From: Acorus gramineus
Taxonomy: Eukaryota > Streptophyta > Magnoliopsida > Acorales > Acoraceae
Length of the DNA: 64,000 nt
Reading direction: 5' to 3'
Assembly: GCA_030737835.1 (NCBI GenBank)
Contig: CM060855.1
Location: forward strand, 3,590,478-3,654,477
Both the position numbers and the translations under genes were made by a program. The notes beneath the pieces were generated by a model. It was given only the letters and a program-made list of their open reading frames with translations, was not told the DNA's origin and made no database searches. This document shows, in pieces, positions 1 to 15,647 of this stretch; position 1 is the stretch's first letter; each line of letters begins with the position of its first letter.

Positions 1-304
1 TAACTACATCAAAACTGAACATTTTGGGGTGTTACAGAGGAAGGTTAAATATTGATTAAAAGAAATTACTGGACGGGCTTTGGTGTAAGTTATATGGTTG
101 GTTAAAAATTAGATAGAAGTGCTAGGTTTCCTTTTCTCATCCAAGAGAAAGGATGGTAGATTTTCAAAGGGAAGGCAAGACACAGATAAACTAGATTGAC
201 AATATAAGTGCACTTGTGTGGTAAGTCAAAAGATTTAGAAACTTGATCAATCCATTGGGAAAGTGTGAATGCTGATGCTGTTTTGCCTATTTCATTGTTT
301 ACAG

Positions 305-2081
305 GGGATCTTTTGATGTTTCTCTATGGAAATGCGGTCCGTTCAAGGCACACTTATCTATTAAAGCTTGTCAGAAAGTGGTCGATGTTGCAAAGAAGTT
401 GCCAAAGTTCCTGCATGTGGAAGAACATCATTTGAGTCGTGATGAATGGCCTCAAAGTTTGCAGATAACACCTCCTACAGATGAGAACATTGGTTTATAT
501 TTTTTTCCAGAAAGGTATGATCTTATTTTCAAAGATCACGGTTAATTTTGCTCCGCGGTTTTCTGATTGGTGTGCCTCATTTTCTAACTGTTGCAGGCAT
601 AGAAAGAGATTAAATATGCTGGAGAAGGCTGCCAGGGACAAAACTTTGAGGGTCATACTTGATGACGCTGAACTCCTGGTGTTCTCTTCTTATGTTTTGC
701 CACAGCAACATCAGAGTAAGTTTTTAGTAGTATTTTTAAAAAATTACCAGGTTTCTGTAATACATCAGCAGACTGTCACTCAACAAGCTACTAAGACTAA
801 ACCTAAAACATTATCTTATTTGTTTTAAAAGCTAAAGACAATTATAGAAGTTAATGTACTAATCTACAATGGAAAACATTTTAGCAGGCACAAGGACTTC
901 AAAATTTTTCATTCCAAATTCAATAATACAAGCATGTCAAATCTAAATGTTAATGTGCTGGATAATGATTCCATAAATGCTAGGGGGTCTCAGGTAAAGA
1001 TTTATTATATAACTGTTGGAAAGATATGCTATGATTTTCAATCCATTTTATATTTTGATGGTCAAGAACTAATCTTATTGGATCTGAAGGAGTAATAATT
1101 GCAAGATTGGGATATTGATAACAAAATGAGACATAATCAGGAATCTTTGTTTTCACCTTCCTAGCAATGCCAAAGCGGATATCTGTCTTCAGTCAAAGTA
1201 GGATTCATTGGAGTCACCTATATAAAAAGGCCTGAGAAGGATCAAATTTTGTAAATAATGTTTAAATAATGTCGATTACCTGTTACATGGGCAGCATCCT
1301 TTCAACCAAAAAAACCTAGTGACCTTAGATTTGTGCTTCTAATACAATATCTGAAATAATAATATGAGTTTCAATTTTTTGGTGATAACAAACTCAGCAA
1401 ACGAAAAACAGTTCTGTTCGCTATCTTCAGATATAATGTTGCGTGCATGTTTGATGTAGGCACCCACTATTTTATTGATAGGGTCTTGGAATATGCATAT
1501 GATATTCTGTAATACTGTTATGCATTGTTCTAGGTTGGAAAGGAAGATGACATACCTTTATGTTTCACAAATGAGGTTTTTTTTTACTCATTAGTTTTTA
1601 TGAAGGCACAACAATATAAATCATGTTCTGTGGCAATTTCTTATACAAATTTTGAAGAATGCTTTGTTATTGTTTCAACATCATTCATATTTGGTAATTT
1701 TTTTATGACACAGGATTTCTTGGAAAGTTCTATCTGTGGGGGTTGTTCAGGAGAAAGCAACTTTCGATGCTCAACCAACCAACTGAGTACGTCTTCTCAA
1801 ACACCAATGCCAAGCGAAAACTCTCTGTATCAGATGATTCTATAGAAACTCGTGTCCCTCTCGGCGCAGATAAATCTACGGACCAGTCCACGTGTGAATC
1901 TAGAGAAGAAAACGTGACAGATGAGGATCGCGGTGCGAGTCACGCGAGAATGAAGGCGCCATTGCAGGCCTCGTGCTTGAATCTGTTTCCGCTGGTGGTG
2001 GAGGACATGGCGGTCCAGTCGAAAATGGGACCGAGCATCGGTATAGACCTTAATCTTGGACTTGGTCCGGTCCGTGGTTGA
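305..2081 (+). CDS. AIPP2/PAIPP2-like PHD-finger family protein, C-terminal part (5' end outside window)
   Basis: Three exons are visible: 305-514, 597-715 and 1714-2081, each bounded by AG acceptors and GT donors and joined in phase. They encode the C-terminal SPOC-like module of the AIPP2/PAIPP2 family. Segments such as FKAHLSIKACQKVVDVAKKL, IGLYFFPE, AELLVFSSYVLPQ and, across the last junction, RFLGKFYLWGLFRRK match the family order of an AHLS block, an ALYFF block, a VELLIF block and an FLWGxFR block. In Arabidopsis these proteins read histone marks with a PHD finger and work with ASI1/EDM2 and CPL2 in transcript control. The PHD finger would lie left of the window. The last exon continues into a low-complexity acidic tail and ends with DLNLGLG, containing an EAR-like LxLxL pattern. 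Sequence 1-304 has stops in all plus frames and is read as intron. Family assignment is by recalled motif similarity. Confidence 0.8.
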
Positions 2082-3289
2082 TGGTGGTTTGTGTAGCTCG
2101 TTGAGGTTGTATAATGTTACTAAGCTTGGTTGGTGGTACAAAAAAAAGGGATCTGGTGGTGGCATTGTCATTAGAGTTTTGGTAGCTATAGTGGTCTGAC
2201 CTGTTCTCTTTTCTCTGTTTTGGGAAGCTAGTTAGTAGAACTGATGGTGTCAGGGGAAGGTTTTTTGGTCTGTACATTGTGAAGGTGAGTTCATATTGAA
2301 ATGTCTAGTTTCTTTATCAATCAATATGCATTTGGGAAATGATGATGAAGCGTTGGTTCTCCTTGTTCTCATTTTCTTCAAATCATTTATGTTTGAATAT
2401 TTGAAGAACAATGAGTCATCATTTGGAGATGAGTTTAAAATATAGCTTTTTTTATTTAAGGGTTAAAGATATCTCAGTCCCAATAAATATGTACAACTTG
2501 GGGGTGGCACACACATTCTTTAAACTATAATGGTTAGAAGTCATCTAGATCCTTTAAAATGATTATTTTGCTCTTGAATCAATTTTCACTATTTTTTTCT
2601 TTTTTTCTTCTGTCTTTCTCATCTTCTTCCACTTCAAATTATTTTTGATGCATCAATACCTCATTAAGAAGGTTTCCTCGGAGAGTATAATAATTAATTC
2701 ATACTTTATAAAAGTTGACATAGGGTTGTATGTGATATTTTTTATATTTGTGGAGACATATATGTCCGATTTAAAGTTAAAAAAGACTTAATGTAAGAAT
2801 ATGCATGTTTACAGGGATTGATATCTTTGAATTTTTTTGGGGTTAGGCATCTAGGAAGGCGTAATAGTTAATTTGAATCCATGGTTAATTTTTATCATGC
2901 GTGAATTAATAGTTGTTAATGATGGAGATCGAACATGAATGTTCTGACTCTAAGTTTGCAAGGATTTATGTGATTATGCATATTTATAGGGATTCAAATG
3001 TCTTTAACTCTTTATTTAAAACAGTTTTGAGATGACTTACTTGGAAGCATACAACTAATTTTTTTTATTTTTAAAATGGACTAAATATGATATTTTTGAA
3101 AAAACTGAATCTTAAAAGCTGGCTAAACCAAGCATTATCATAAAAATTAATGACATTTGAAACATTGGATTTTGTTTGTTTCATTTATTTTTTAAAATTA
3201 AGGTTTATGCCATCATATTTGCTTTCAATCTAGTATTTTCTTTTTTGAAGATTTAATGAAAAAAAAAAGAAAACAAAATACTTAATGAT
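2082..3289. other. 3' UTR of the AIPP2-like gene, then AT-rich intergenic DNA
   Basis: The first 200-250 bases are probably 3' UTR. After that the DNA is AT-rich with no convincing reading frame. Two diverged direct repeats of about 60 bases, sharing a core like 'atgcatgtttacagggatt' (near 2800-2840) and 'atgcatatttatagggattc' (near 2975-3000), suggest an old duplicated element. Confidence 0.5.
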
Positions 3290-3361
3290 GGGGCATTCCG
3301 AGAATTGAACTCGGGACCTCTCGCACCCTAAGCGAGAATCATACCACTAGACCAAATGCCC
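3290..3361 (-). tRNA. tRNA-Pro (anticodon AGG)
   Basis: Read on the minus strand, the sequence folds as a 72-nt cloverleaf. The acceptor stem GGGCATT pairs with AATGCCC. The anticodon stem TCTCGC/GCGAGA closes the loop TTAGGGT, giving anticodon AGG. The T arm contains GAGTTCAATTC, serving as the B box, and TGGTCTAGTGG serves as the A box. No intron and no encoded CCA are seen. A T-rich run on the minus strand about 20 bases past the 3' end (plus-strand A run near 3260-3270) is a plausible Pol III terminator. All stems pair, so the gene looks functional. Confidence 0.93.
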
Positions 3362-3639
3362 TCTTATATTGTTGGTTTTTTTAAAATTTTATATAAACTC
3401 ATGTTGTCATATATCAATAAAGTAACATCAATAAATTTGATGCACACATCTACCAAAAAAAAACTGAAAATAAAGTTTTTTTTTTTTTTTTTAATACAAG
3501 TGAAAGGCCCTTTTTATATATATTATTTCTATCAAGCCCAACAATGCTTGGAAACTTTTTTAAGCTCGTGCATAAATAAAATGTCAATTTTAAGATTGTT
3601 CAAGAATATCTTCCTTCTATATTGGGGGATGCTTAGTTC

Positions 3640-3850
3640 CATTTTGGGAAGACGATAGATTCCTTTATCTCACGGAAAAATTTTGCAATCTTTGATTCCG
3701 GCCGTTATGTGGGCCATATGGTTTGGACGCAACGATATGATCTTTGGTGGGTCCATTGCATCGGCGGATGGAATTTGGGATGGGGCAAAGAGATTCATCT
3801 TAGCGTGGGGCTGCCTGTGTGGTTGTTGTGCGTGGCAAACAAATATTAGG
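3640..3850 (+). pseudogene. LINE (L1-type) ORF2 C-terminal fragment
   Basis: The plus frame around 3683-3830 reads AVMWAIWFGRNDMIFGG followed by WDGAKRFILAWG. This is the tryptophan-rich segment typical of the end of plant L1 ORF2 proteins, after the zf-RVT region (W.IW..RN...F.G, then W). The upstream part is open in another frame for a short stretch. No reverse transcriptase core, poly(A) tail or target duplication was found, so this is a decayed fragment. It could also be a host RNase H-like fragment. Confidence 0.5.
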
Positions 3851-4882
3851 CTAAACACAAATTCTTATAATTATCACATCACGAATATAAACATCAAATA
3901 TATATTAAATGATGCATACTCTAAAATATATAGTAAAAGCATGAAATAAAAGAGCTAGAGATTAGAAAATGTATCCGGAAATGTGGAAGCGAGTGAAGAC
4001 ACTCTGTCCTCGGTGAATAAGGCCCCCTCACGCACAGGGTTGAGTGGCTCCTACCACTGAGAGATACGACCACAATAAGTTTTATTCTTCCGGGGTGAGA
4101 GCTACGGAAGAACCACGATGAACAGACTACGATCCTTTCAGAGCCCCAGATCAATGAGAATAGCTAGAAATTGATAATAGAATATTGGATGGACACAACC
4201 TCTCACTATTTTGTATTTGATGGTGGAGATGAAAACTTATTAGTGTAGTATATATTTTTAATGAGAATGCATAAGCTCTATATATATACATTCACAACAC
4301 ATAGGTGCTACCAAGTAATTTTCATTAAATGCCTCATAAAAGCAATGTGGCGGTTTTGAACGTTTCAAAAGACCAAAACGTTCCACAATAAAGCACCTAT
4401 ATAATGTTGAAATTAAACATTTATAATGAAGTTATAATTCATGCAATTATACGAGGAGGTTACAACTCATTATGGAACACTGAATTATGTATTTTGGTCA
4501 AAAATTGTCCCTTAGCTTTTTTTTATGGGTTGGGGGGGATCTTTTAAGTGTGTCAAAAACTACATTAAAGCAAACTTGGTTTTCGAATTTGCATAATCAG
4601 TTTATGCAATTGTGGTGGGTCTTCACTCGAACTATTCAACAGATAATAAGTTGAGTTGAGTCTGAGTACACCCATAGGTTATTCATATTTTTACTTCTAG
4701 ACTAGAATATTTTTTTTTTTGAAAAATGAAATCGGTGGATTTGTCACTTCTTTGATTCAGAAAAGAGTACAGTTCTAGGGATGAAAAAAAAGAAAATAGA
4801 AAATAAGAAATGTTACAATAGGAGAAATAAAGGAGGGAAGACACCAAGGATGACTGATTAAGAGATCTAATCAATATATCAT
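3851..4882. other. Intergenic; unclassified repeat-like stretch at 3950-4160
   Basis: A relatively GC-rich patch at about 3950-4160 reads like non-coding repeat or LTR material and has no supported frame. I could not find matching ends or a second copy. The rest is AT-rich with nothing recognisable. Confidence 0.35.
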
Positions 4883-5340
4883 GCCCTCGTTTGGAATGAA
4901 AATATGATTTATTCTTGGGTATACATTTATCCAAACATAAGTGAGTATAAATAAGGATAAAACGATTTTGTGTTTGGTTGTGTTTTGAATTATTCTCGTT
5001 GGTAAACGTAACAATAAATGTTTTGTTGTTTGGGTAAAATGTGAATAAAGTATGGATAAAGATTTATAAAAGATGAAAAAATAATGATAGTTGATTTGAT
5101 ATGTGATTTATAAGAGGTGATAACAATTGATTTGACAGTGGACTCATATTCTTTGAGTGGAATAACCTAGGATAACTTTAATTCTAGGGGTTGATTGGAA
5201 TCCATATACCACTTTATACCAGTTAATTCTGGCATGCTTTATCAGGGGTTATCCAGGGTTTCCAAACGGACTTTATCTCTTATCCAAGATTATCCAGAGT
5301 TATCCAGGGACTTATTCCCAAAACAAACGGGGGGATAAAG
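4883..5340 (+). repeat. R1 dispersed repeat, copy 1
   Basis: About 450 bp, one of at least six related copies in the window (13618, 18605, 48394 inverted, 54838, 55345). Ends are inverted: the left CCCTCGTTTGG faces AAACGGGGGG at the right. Shared internal landmarks include 'tttggttgtgttttgaatta', 'aaaatgtgaataa', 'taaaagatgaaaaaataat' and 'ataccagttaattctg'. No coding capacity. The inverted ends and length suggest a MITE; the superfamily is not established because no clear target duplication was seen. Confidence 0.65.
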
Positions 5341-5644
5341 ACAACCAAGCAAAGAAGATGCAAATAAATTTGATTTCATGTAACACTACTCTTTTATATA
5401 TATATAAAATAAATAAATAAGAATGCTAGTCCGTTTTATAGCTCTTCTGCCATCTACTGCCTATGCACCGTGATCGCAGTGTGTACTATAAAATCACCGT
5501 GTATGAAAACTATTTTTTTTTTAAAACACTTATCTATATCAGTGCATATTTCACTTTTTATAGTATGTACTTCAATGGATTGAGTGTGTATATTTTTTTT
5601 TAAATGAAGGCCACAGGCAGGCTGCACATATCATTTTCCAATAG
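5341..5644. other. AT-rich intergenic
   Basis: This stretch contains a short TA tract near 5395 and scattered remnants resembling repeat family R3 ('gtgcatatttcac', 'tttttatagtatgtac'). No gene is seen. Confidence 0.3.
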
Positions 5645-5911
5645 GCGTTGTTACACTCAGTTTTTTTAAATCCAAAATATAGTTCTGTATACCTCGTTAG
5701 AAATCCAATGAAACATATACTTTATTAGACGATATATACACCTCATTAATTTTTTTTTATATACTTATTAAAAATGAGTCCACTCAATTCAAAATGGAGC
5801 AATATATATTTTTAAAACATATACCTTATTAAATGATGTTTTACTTAAAAAAAAAAAATGTATGGTTAAAGTTTTGGACTAATAAAAATGACTGTCTAAC
5901 CTTTTTCATTT
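5645..5911 (+). repeat. R2 dispersed repeat, copy 1
   Basis: This copy starts with gcgttgttacactcag and carries the R2 landmarks 'acctcgttagaaatccaa', 'cacctcattaa', 'aaaatgagtccactcaa' and the tail 'aaaaatgactgtctaac'. The ends form an imperfect inverted repeat: TGTTACACTCA at the left, and TGTTAGATTCA on the reverse strand at the right end of the best copy (39051). It abuts the MITE at 5912, whose target duplication uses its last bases. Confidence 0.65.
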
Positions 5912-6363
5912 GGGATTTTTAGTTTTAATTCCCTGTAAACATGTCTATTTAGAGATCGGTCCCCCACTTCTTCATATTCTTTTTTAGTCCGCATATTCAA
6001 CCGCCTATTTAGTTTTTAGTCCCTCCATCAAACTTCCGTCCCATACACCGTTAATTTGTGAAATGTGATTTTATTTATAAGTCCTTATAAATTATGTTAT
6101 CTTATGATCAGTCCCTGTAAATTATGTTATTTAATGATTTGTCCCTGTAAAATATGAAGAAGGGAGGGACAAATCACTAAATAAATAGTTTACATGGACT
6201 TAAAGATAAATTATATTTCACAAATTAATGGTGTATGGACGGATGTTTGACGGAGGGACTAAAAATCAAATAGACGGTTAAATATGCTAAAAAAGAAATA
6301 TCGAGAAGTGAAGGATCGATCCCTAAATAGACATGTTTACATGGACTTAAAAATAAAAATCAC
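5912..6363. mobile_element. Foldback MITE F1, copy 1 (Mutator-type, 9-bp duplication)
   Basis: The element has long inverted arms: the left arm begins GGGATTTTTAGTTTTAA and the right arm, on the reverse strand, GTGATTTTTATTTTTAA. Pairing continues through 'tgtaaacatgtctattta' and 'aaaatatgaagaag'-type segments over roughly 200 bp per arm. It is flanked by the perfect 9-bp repeat TTTTCATTT at 5903-5911 and 6364-6372, which fits the Mutator superfamily. Its transcript would form a long hairpin. Other F1 copies are at about 37449 and 39885. It ends about 35 bp before the first promoter motif of the UMP kinase gene. Confidence 0.8.
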
Positions 6364-6398
6364 TTTTCATTTTCCAATCTTCATCACTTGAAAGAACA

Positions 6399-6472
6399 GG
6401 CCCATCACAAATCTTCTGCAACCCAAGCCCATACCCCTCCACCCTAATTTTGACCCATTAAAAAAACCCTAA
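6399..6472 (+). promoter_or_regulatory. Putative proximal promoter of the UMP kinase gene: site II motif and telo box
   Basis: GGCCCA at 6399-6404 (site II-type element) is followed by AAACCCTAA at 6464-6472 (telo box). The pair is common upstream of plant genes for ribosomal and organellar housekeeping proteins. No clear TATA box is seen, which is typical of that class. The ATG lies about 100 bp downstream after a leader with CAC/CTC repeats. Confidence 0.5.
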
Positions 6473-6570
6473 AAAAATCCAACTGAAACCTTCAAAGATA
6501 AAATCTTACAATGGTAGTTCCCCTGTAATCATCACCACCACCACCACCTCCTCCTCCTCAGCTTCCTTTA

Positions 6571-10589
<4,019 letters not shown>

Positions 10590-10817
10590 AGATGGGAAAC
10601 TTGGAATCAGGTTAGCTTGTGAGTCTTTTATTTTTGTATATGAAATTTTTTAGAATGATAAGGTACTTTTTTTTTTTGGGAATTATTTGTGTTGAAGGTT
10701 TCAATCTGGGGCTTAGAACATGATCACTGAAATTTTCCATATTATGCACTGCAGCACTGACTGACTTCAAATGTATGTCATTTTCTTGGGCAAAATTAAT
10801 GGCCTATGAAAGATTCA

Positions 10818-11867
10818 GGTGGCGTTTGGCACGGCGGAATGCGGATTTTAAGTGTTGATTCATAAGTGCAGATTATATAAATTCTGATAAGTTTTAATCA
10901 GTTCAAAAAAAGAACTGTTTGGTTCAGCGAAAATTATAAGCACTTATGCAGATAAATGTGTTTGGTTCACCACTGAACAATATAACTTATTAGAAGGGTA
11001 TTTTGGAACATTTAATAAGTGTTGAATGTTATTTGATGTTTGGTTAGAAACTTTGAAACTTATTTCATTCTTTCCATTAATATAAAAAATTGAATATCCA
11101 AAAAAGCTATAGAAATACAAACAAATTCTTTCATTTATAGATAAATTTCCACATTCCGAATCATCATCCATCACTGAAATGGTTAAAGAATCATAACAAT
11201 TTGTTTTAACACAGAAGTGTGAACATTCAAATTGCTTTTTTTTTTACAAAGTGGGATTCATCATAAGCACCCCGGCAATCTTTGCCAAGCAAACATAGAT
11301 GAGAGTTGAAGAGGCGGCGGTCGGAGGGCAGATGGTGGCTTTCAAAGAGATTGGAAGCGGAGAGGAAAACTAGATCATCCATGCAATCGGAGCGGAGAAC
11401 ACTCTTCGAAGATCATAGGAGATGTCCATCGGATGTGCTAATGGAGAGGTGATCGGAGAGGTGAACGAGACGGTGACGGTGGCTTGGAACTCACAAGGTA
11501 TAGCAGATGATGGAACGGCTGCAAATGGTGGAAACATATTTCTAGGGTTTTGGATCTGCTCTGATTTGGGAAAAACTTGGTCGAAGGAGAGAGAGAATGG
11601 CTGAAAAGTTGGGTTATATACCCTTCGTAATTGTGGGTAAGTGGCAGGGGCTGAGTGATCTTTTTGCAGGGGGGTTTAAAAGGGCGGAAGGCGTGTGCGT
11701 AAAATAAGTGTGGGATCGGGTACTTAAAATTCAGAGTAAAAAACGTCTGAAAGCAGAAATTTAAGTACTGAATATATGATTCAACCAAACACACTTTTCA
11801 ATAATAAGCATTGATTATCAGCTTTAAGTAAAATAAGCTCTGATTTTTAGCCGAACCAAACGGCCCC
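10818..11867. mobile_element. PIF/Harbinger-like non-autonomous element, about 1.05 kb
   Basis: The terminal inverted repeats match at 14 of 18 positions: GGTGGCGTTTGGCACGGC at the left and, on the reverse strand, GGGGCCGTTTGGTTCGGC at the right. Flanking triplets are TCA and TTA, an imperfect version of the TTA/TAA duplication of this superfamily. Subterminal regions are also inverted ('aagcacttatgcagata' versus 'aataagcattgattatcag' parts). The middle (about 11270-11640) is unusually GC-rich with GGCGG and GGAGAG runs, without a transposase, and could be captured sequence. It lies 230 bp beyond the UMP kinase stop codon. Confidence 0.6.
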
Positions 11868-13617
11868 TTAGTGATGAATTTGTAATCCATTCCCCCCCAG
11901 GTATTGTGGTATTGTTTGGTTATGTTTTGTAATTTTCCAGTAGTAAACTCAATGTGGAATGATCAAATTCAATGAGAAAATCACATTATTTATTGCATAA
12001 TCAATATTGTCTTCTTTGGCAGTGGTATATTGACTGGTATATAGATAATGTAAATACTTTCAGCTCGAGTTTGGACATGAATTAGGTTATTAGATATAGA
12101 AAATATACCAGGATAGATAACTATACCATTGGAATAATTGACTTATGCCTGATTTAATAATCTACCTCTTGTTCTAGTCATCCGAATAATTTTTTAGGCT
12201 CATTCACCCCTGTTCCACTTATTCCACATTTATTCTTCTACTAAAAAAAGGGCTTAATCACTAATGTTAGAAAAAAAATTGCATCAATCACTCATCCCTT
12301 TTTTTATTTTATCACACATTTCTTGGAGATATAAAATTGGTATTTTGAAAAAGTTGTACACATTGAGGTCGGATCCGGTCAGGATTGGATCCGATCAGTT
12401 CGGTCAATATCAACCTGGACAAATTGAATTGTAGAACGTATAAATGGAACTGTACAATCAATTGTTGGATATATAATTTATTATCTTATTGGATCCAATC
12501 AGTTATTGGAGAAAATATAAATTTTTAAGTATTATCAGTATCTAATAAGAGAGATATATATCTAACAATTGGTTTTTCAGTTTGATTTATATGTTGGCCA
12601 ATTTAATTAAAGCAGTATCCAGTTCAGTACTGATCGAACTGGATAAAAAATCTGTACAATGTGTTCAAGATTGGATCTTGTCTGGTACACATTGTACCAA
12701 AGACCAGGCTAAAGTTAAAAGTAATAAATATAGCAGGACTGATTTTAATTAAATTTTCAAAGATAAAAGTCGTTTAACCTCTTGGGTATTAATATTCTAT
12801 ACTGTGTTGTACTTCATAAAAAATCTTAACCCACCACCAAAGCATGTTCATCAAGTTTGCTGTTTATATATAAATTCTATACCATGCAATTGTCAATTTG
12901 ATCTTTGTTAATTTGAATTTTTTTTTTTAAATTCTCTTGTTGTAAATTTATAGTTTTCCATGTCACAATTTTTGAGGTACATAAAAATATGGATTTCTTT
13001 GCATAATGCCCACCGAAATCCCTGTATTTGCATGTATGCCCACTTATTACATGGTTTGTTGTGTGAACTTTTTTTTATATATATATTATAATTCTCTTTT
13101 AATTCAATTTTTTTTTTGTTGGACAAGAATGTCTCTATCAGACTGTCACAGTTACAAAATTAAAAGATTCCTCAAATAATAAGGTGATGTTTATGACAAC
13201 TTATTTTCATGATATAATACAAAATATGCTTATTGTAATGGCACTTGGTAAATAACTTTTGGATAAGATTTATTTTTAAGTTAACTATTTTATTTAACAA
13301 ATTTTGGATTCCCAGATTAATTTTTGGCACTTAATGATAATTTATAAGTGATTTTCATGGACCAAAATGTCCCATACAAGAAATTAAAAAAACTCTTGAA
13401 TCGCATTTGTTTGAGAAATAAGTAGATAGACAAGGAAATAATATGCTTATTGTAAAACAAAATATGCTTGTTTAATACAAATAAACTGAAATAGTTAAGC
13501 TACACGTGAGGAGGCATATATCTTTTATCCTGTTTATCTATGTAAAAATATAAAAAAAAGATTTAATTATTCTCTATCCACGTATAACTATTTTATGATT
13601 GAATAAATTATCCTTAG
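11868..13617. other. Intergenic; diverged R1-like piece near 12070-12250, otherwise AT-rich
   Basis: No supported frame. The stretch near 12070-12250 resembles a degraded R1 repeat ('aggttattagatatagaaa'). The palindromic segment at 12345-12705 is listed separately. The rest holds homopolymer and AT-rich sequence. Confidence 0.35.
12345..12705. repeat. Imperfect inverted-repeat element
   Basis: The centre pairs caattgttggatatata (near 12460) with tatatatctaacaattg (near 12555). The outer parts carry GGATCC/GATC-rich arms (ggtcggatccggtcagg at the left, gaactggataaaaaatctg at the right) and tgtacacattg faces cacattgtacc. The pairing is broken by mismatches, so this is an old foldback element at best. 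Confidence 0.35.
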
Positions 13618-14046
13618 CCTCCGTTAAGATAGAAAATTAAGTTATTTTGATATTTATGACTATTCTAGTATGAATAAAGATAAAATGATTTTTTGTTTGG
13701 TTGCGTTTTGAGTTATACTCGTTGGAAAAACGTAATAATAAATTTTTTGTAGTTTTGATAAAATGTGAATAAGATGTGTATAAAGGTTTATAAAAGATGA
13801 AAAAATAATACCAGTTGATTTATAAGAGGTGATGATAGTTAATTTGATAGTGGACCCACATATTTTTTAGATTGAATAACCTGGATAACATAATTCTCGT
13901 TGGAATCCATATAGTCATATACTATTTTATACCAGTTAATTCTGACACACATATCCTCATTTATTCCAGTCTTTCAAAAACCCATTTTAAAATTATTTTG
14001 ATTAATTTTCACTTATTCTGGACTCTATTTTCTAACCAAAGGGAAC
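13618..14046 (+). repeat. R1 dispersed repeat, copy 2
   Basis: Same order of landmarks as copy 1: 'ttttgtttggttgcgttttg', 'aaaatgtgaataagatgtg', 'taaaagatgaaaaaataata', 'gatagtggacccacata', 'ataccagttaattctgaca'. The ends read 'cctccgttaagatagaaaa' and 'tctaaccaaaggg'. This copy is close to full length. Confidence 0.65.
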
Positions 14047-15647
14047 TTAGAGTAGAATAATGTGATAAAATTTATACATCATTAACCCACAGGTGGTCCC
14101 ATTCCCTCTGTCAAAGAGTAAAAAAACCAAACCTGTAATTTAATAATAAAAATAGGCAACCCCTCATAAAAATAAAATAATTGGTTGCTGATAATATATT
14201 AGGTCACGTTCACCAAAGCCACACCATGCAACAAAAATATTATGTTGTACCTAACTGGAAAAAGGCCTGATTTTGTGTGTTCAAGTGGATAACAAAGTTA
14301 GACTTTCCACTTCATATATACATATATTATTATAATTGTAGATTTGATTTTCAATTGCTTGTTCTGGTTGGTAACAATGTTTGTTGAATCTGAATTGGTA
14401 AAAAAGAGAAGCCAAGATGGATTGACTATTTATTTTTATCCAACAGATTCTCCATGGTTTGTTAAAATATTTGATAAATATATACTTTTTAAAAACTATG
14501 TAATCAAATGAATTACTGCACACATTCATACACTTATTCATATACTCATTTAACATGGTACATATGTTATGAGAGATTTCACATATGAGGTTAGGATGGT
14601 AAAAATGATTGTTGGAGAGATCCAAAAATAGATTAAAAGGGGTAACAAAAAGAATAAAGCTCTGTAAGTTTTGTATCTCATCTTTATTTAGTGGGATCTC
14701 AATTTTATGTGATTTACATTTCATTCTTTCCTGGTTGGGTTGTATTTCAAGTTGGTAGTTTAGATGGTGACATAATATACATATAAATGGAGAATCAAAT
14801 ATGTGTTTTTAACCTCCACGTCTGTATATGCTTTCCAAGTCTTAAGGAGACTTTAATAAAAAATGTATTGATTGCTTCAAAATCAAACAGTGTGATTTTC
14901 TTTCATGAAGTCAATAATATCTATTAAAAAAAGAGGATAATATTATATCTAGTCCATTTTTCAGTCTTAAATCTAGTCTAAGTTTTATTTTTTTTTAAAT
15001 AGTATACCTTATCTAATGAAGTACATGTTTTTATAAAAAAATATATTGCATTAATACAATTACAGAAAATATGAAAAAAAATTATCGAAGCATATACCTT
15101 GTTAAAGTGAGTATATGTTTTGATAATTTTCTATCGACGCATGTATATGATTGAAAGTGAGGTTGGAATAAAGACCGTGTGTAATCAGGGTGACAATCAA
15201 TTGTAAAATCTTTTTTTTCTTTTCAATGTGATACTAATCTAAACTCATTTTATCTCTAATTTTAAAAACAAAATAATACTTTTATTGAAAGAAACAAAGC
15301 ATTAGGCGAATTTTAATTCTCCCTCTCATTATTAAAGTTACAAATTTGTTCTCATAATATTTAATTAAATTAAAATTGTACAATGAGAAAATGTTGAATG
15401 AAATCCAATTTTTTTTTTTTAAAAAACACCCATGTCATGATTATAATTTAAAATTTATTGCATTTAAAACTTATGATTGATGGCAGGTATAAAGTTTATG
15501 GTATGATATTTATGCTGCATATTTTCACATGATATAAAATGCATCGGGCATGCCATACACTAGTTGTTGCAATTAAAATTGATGTTGGGTTATTAATTAT
15601 GAGGCCCTACACCAATTAATTTCTATAAAAAGGACTTATTAAAAATA
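14047..15647. other. AT-rich intergenic
   Basis: No gene is recognised. At 14936-15200 there is a stretch resembling the R2-related sequence near 38650-38900 ('gtataccttatctaatgaag', 'tcgaagcatatacc'). The open minus-strand stretch at 14281-14724 has no recognisable domain and biased low-complexity composition. Confidence 0.3.

Noticed and set aside
14281..14724. 147-codon minus-strand frame
   Set aside because: No domain, composition rich in Asn/Ile/Phe as expected from AT-rich non-coding DNA, no promoter or splice context.
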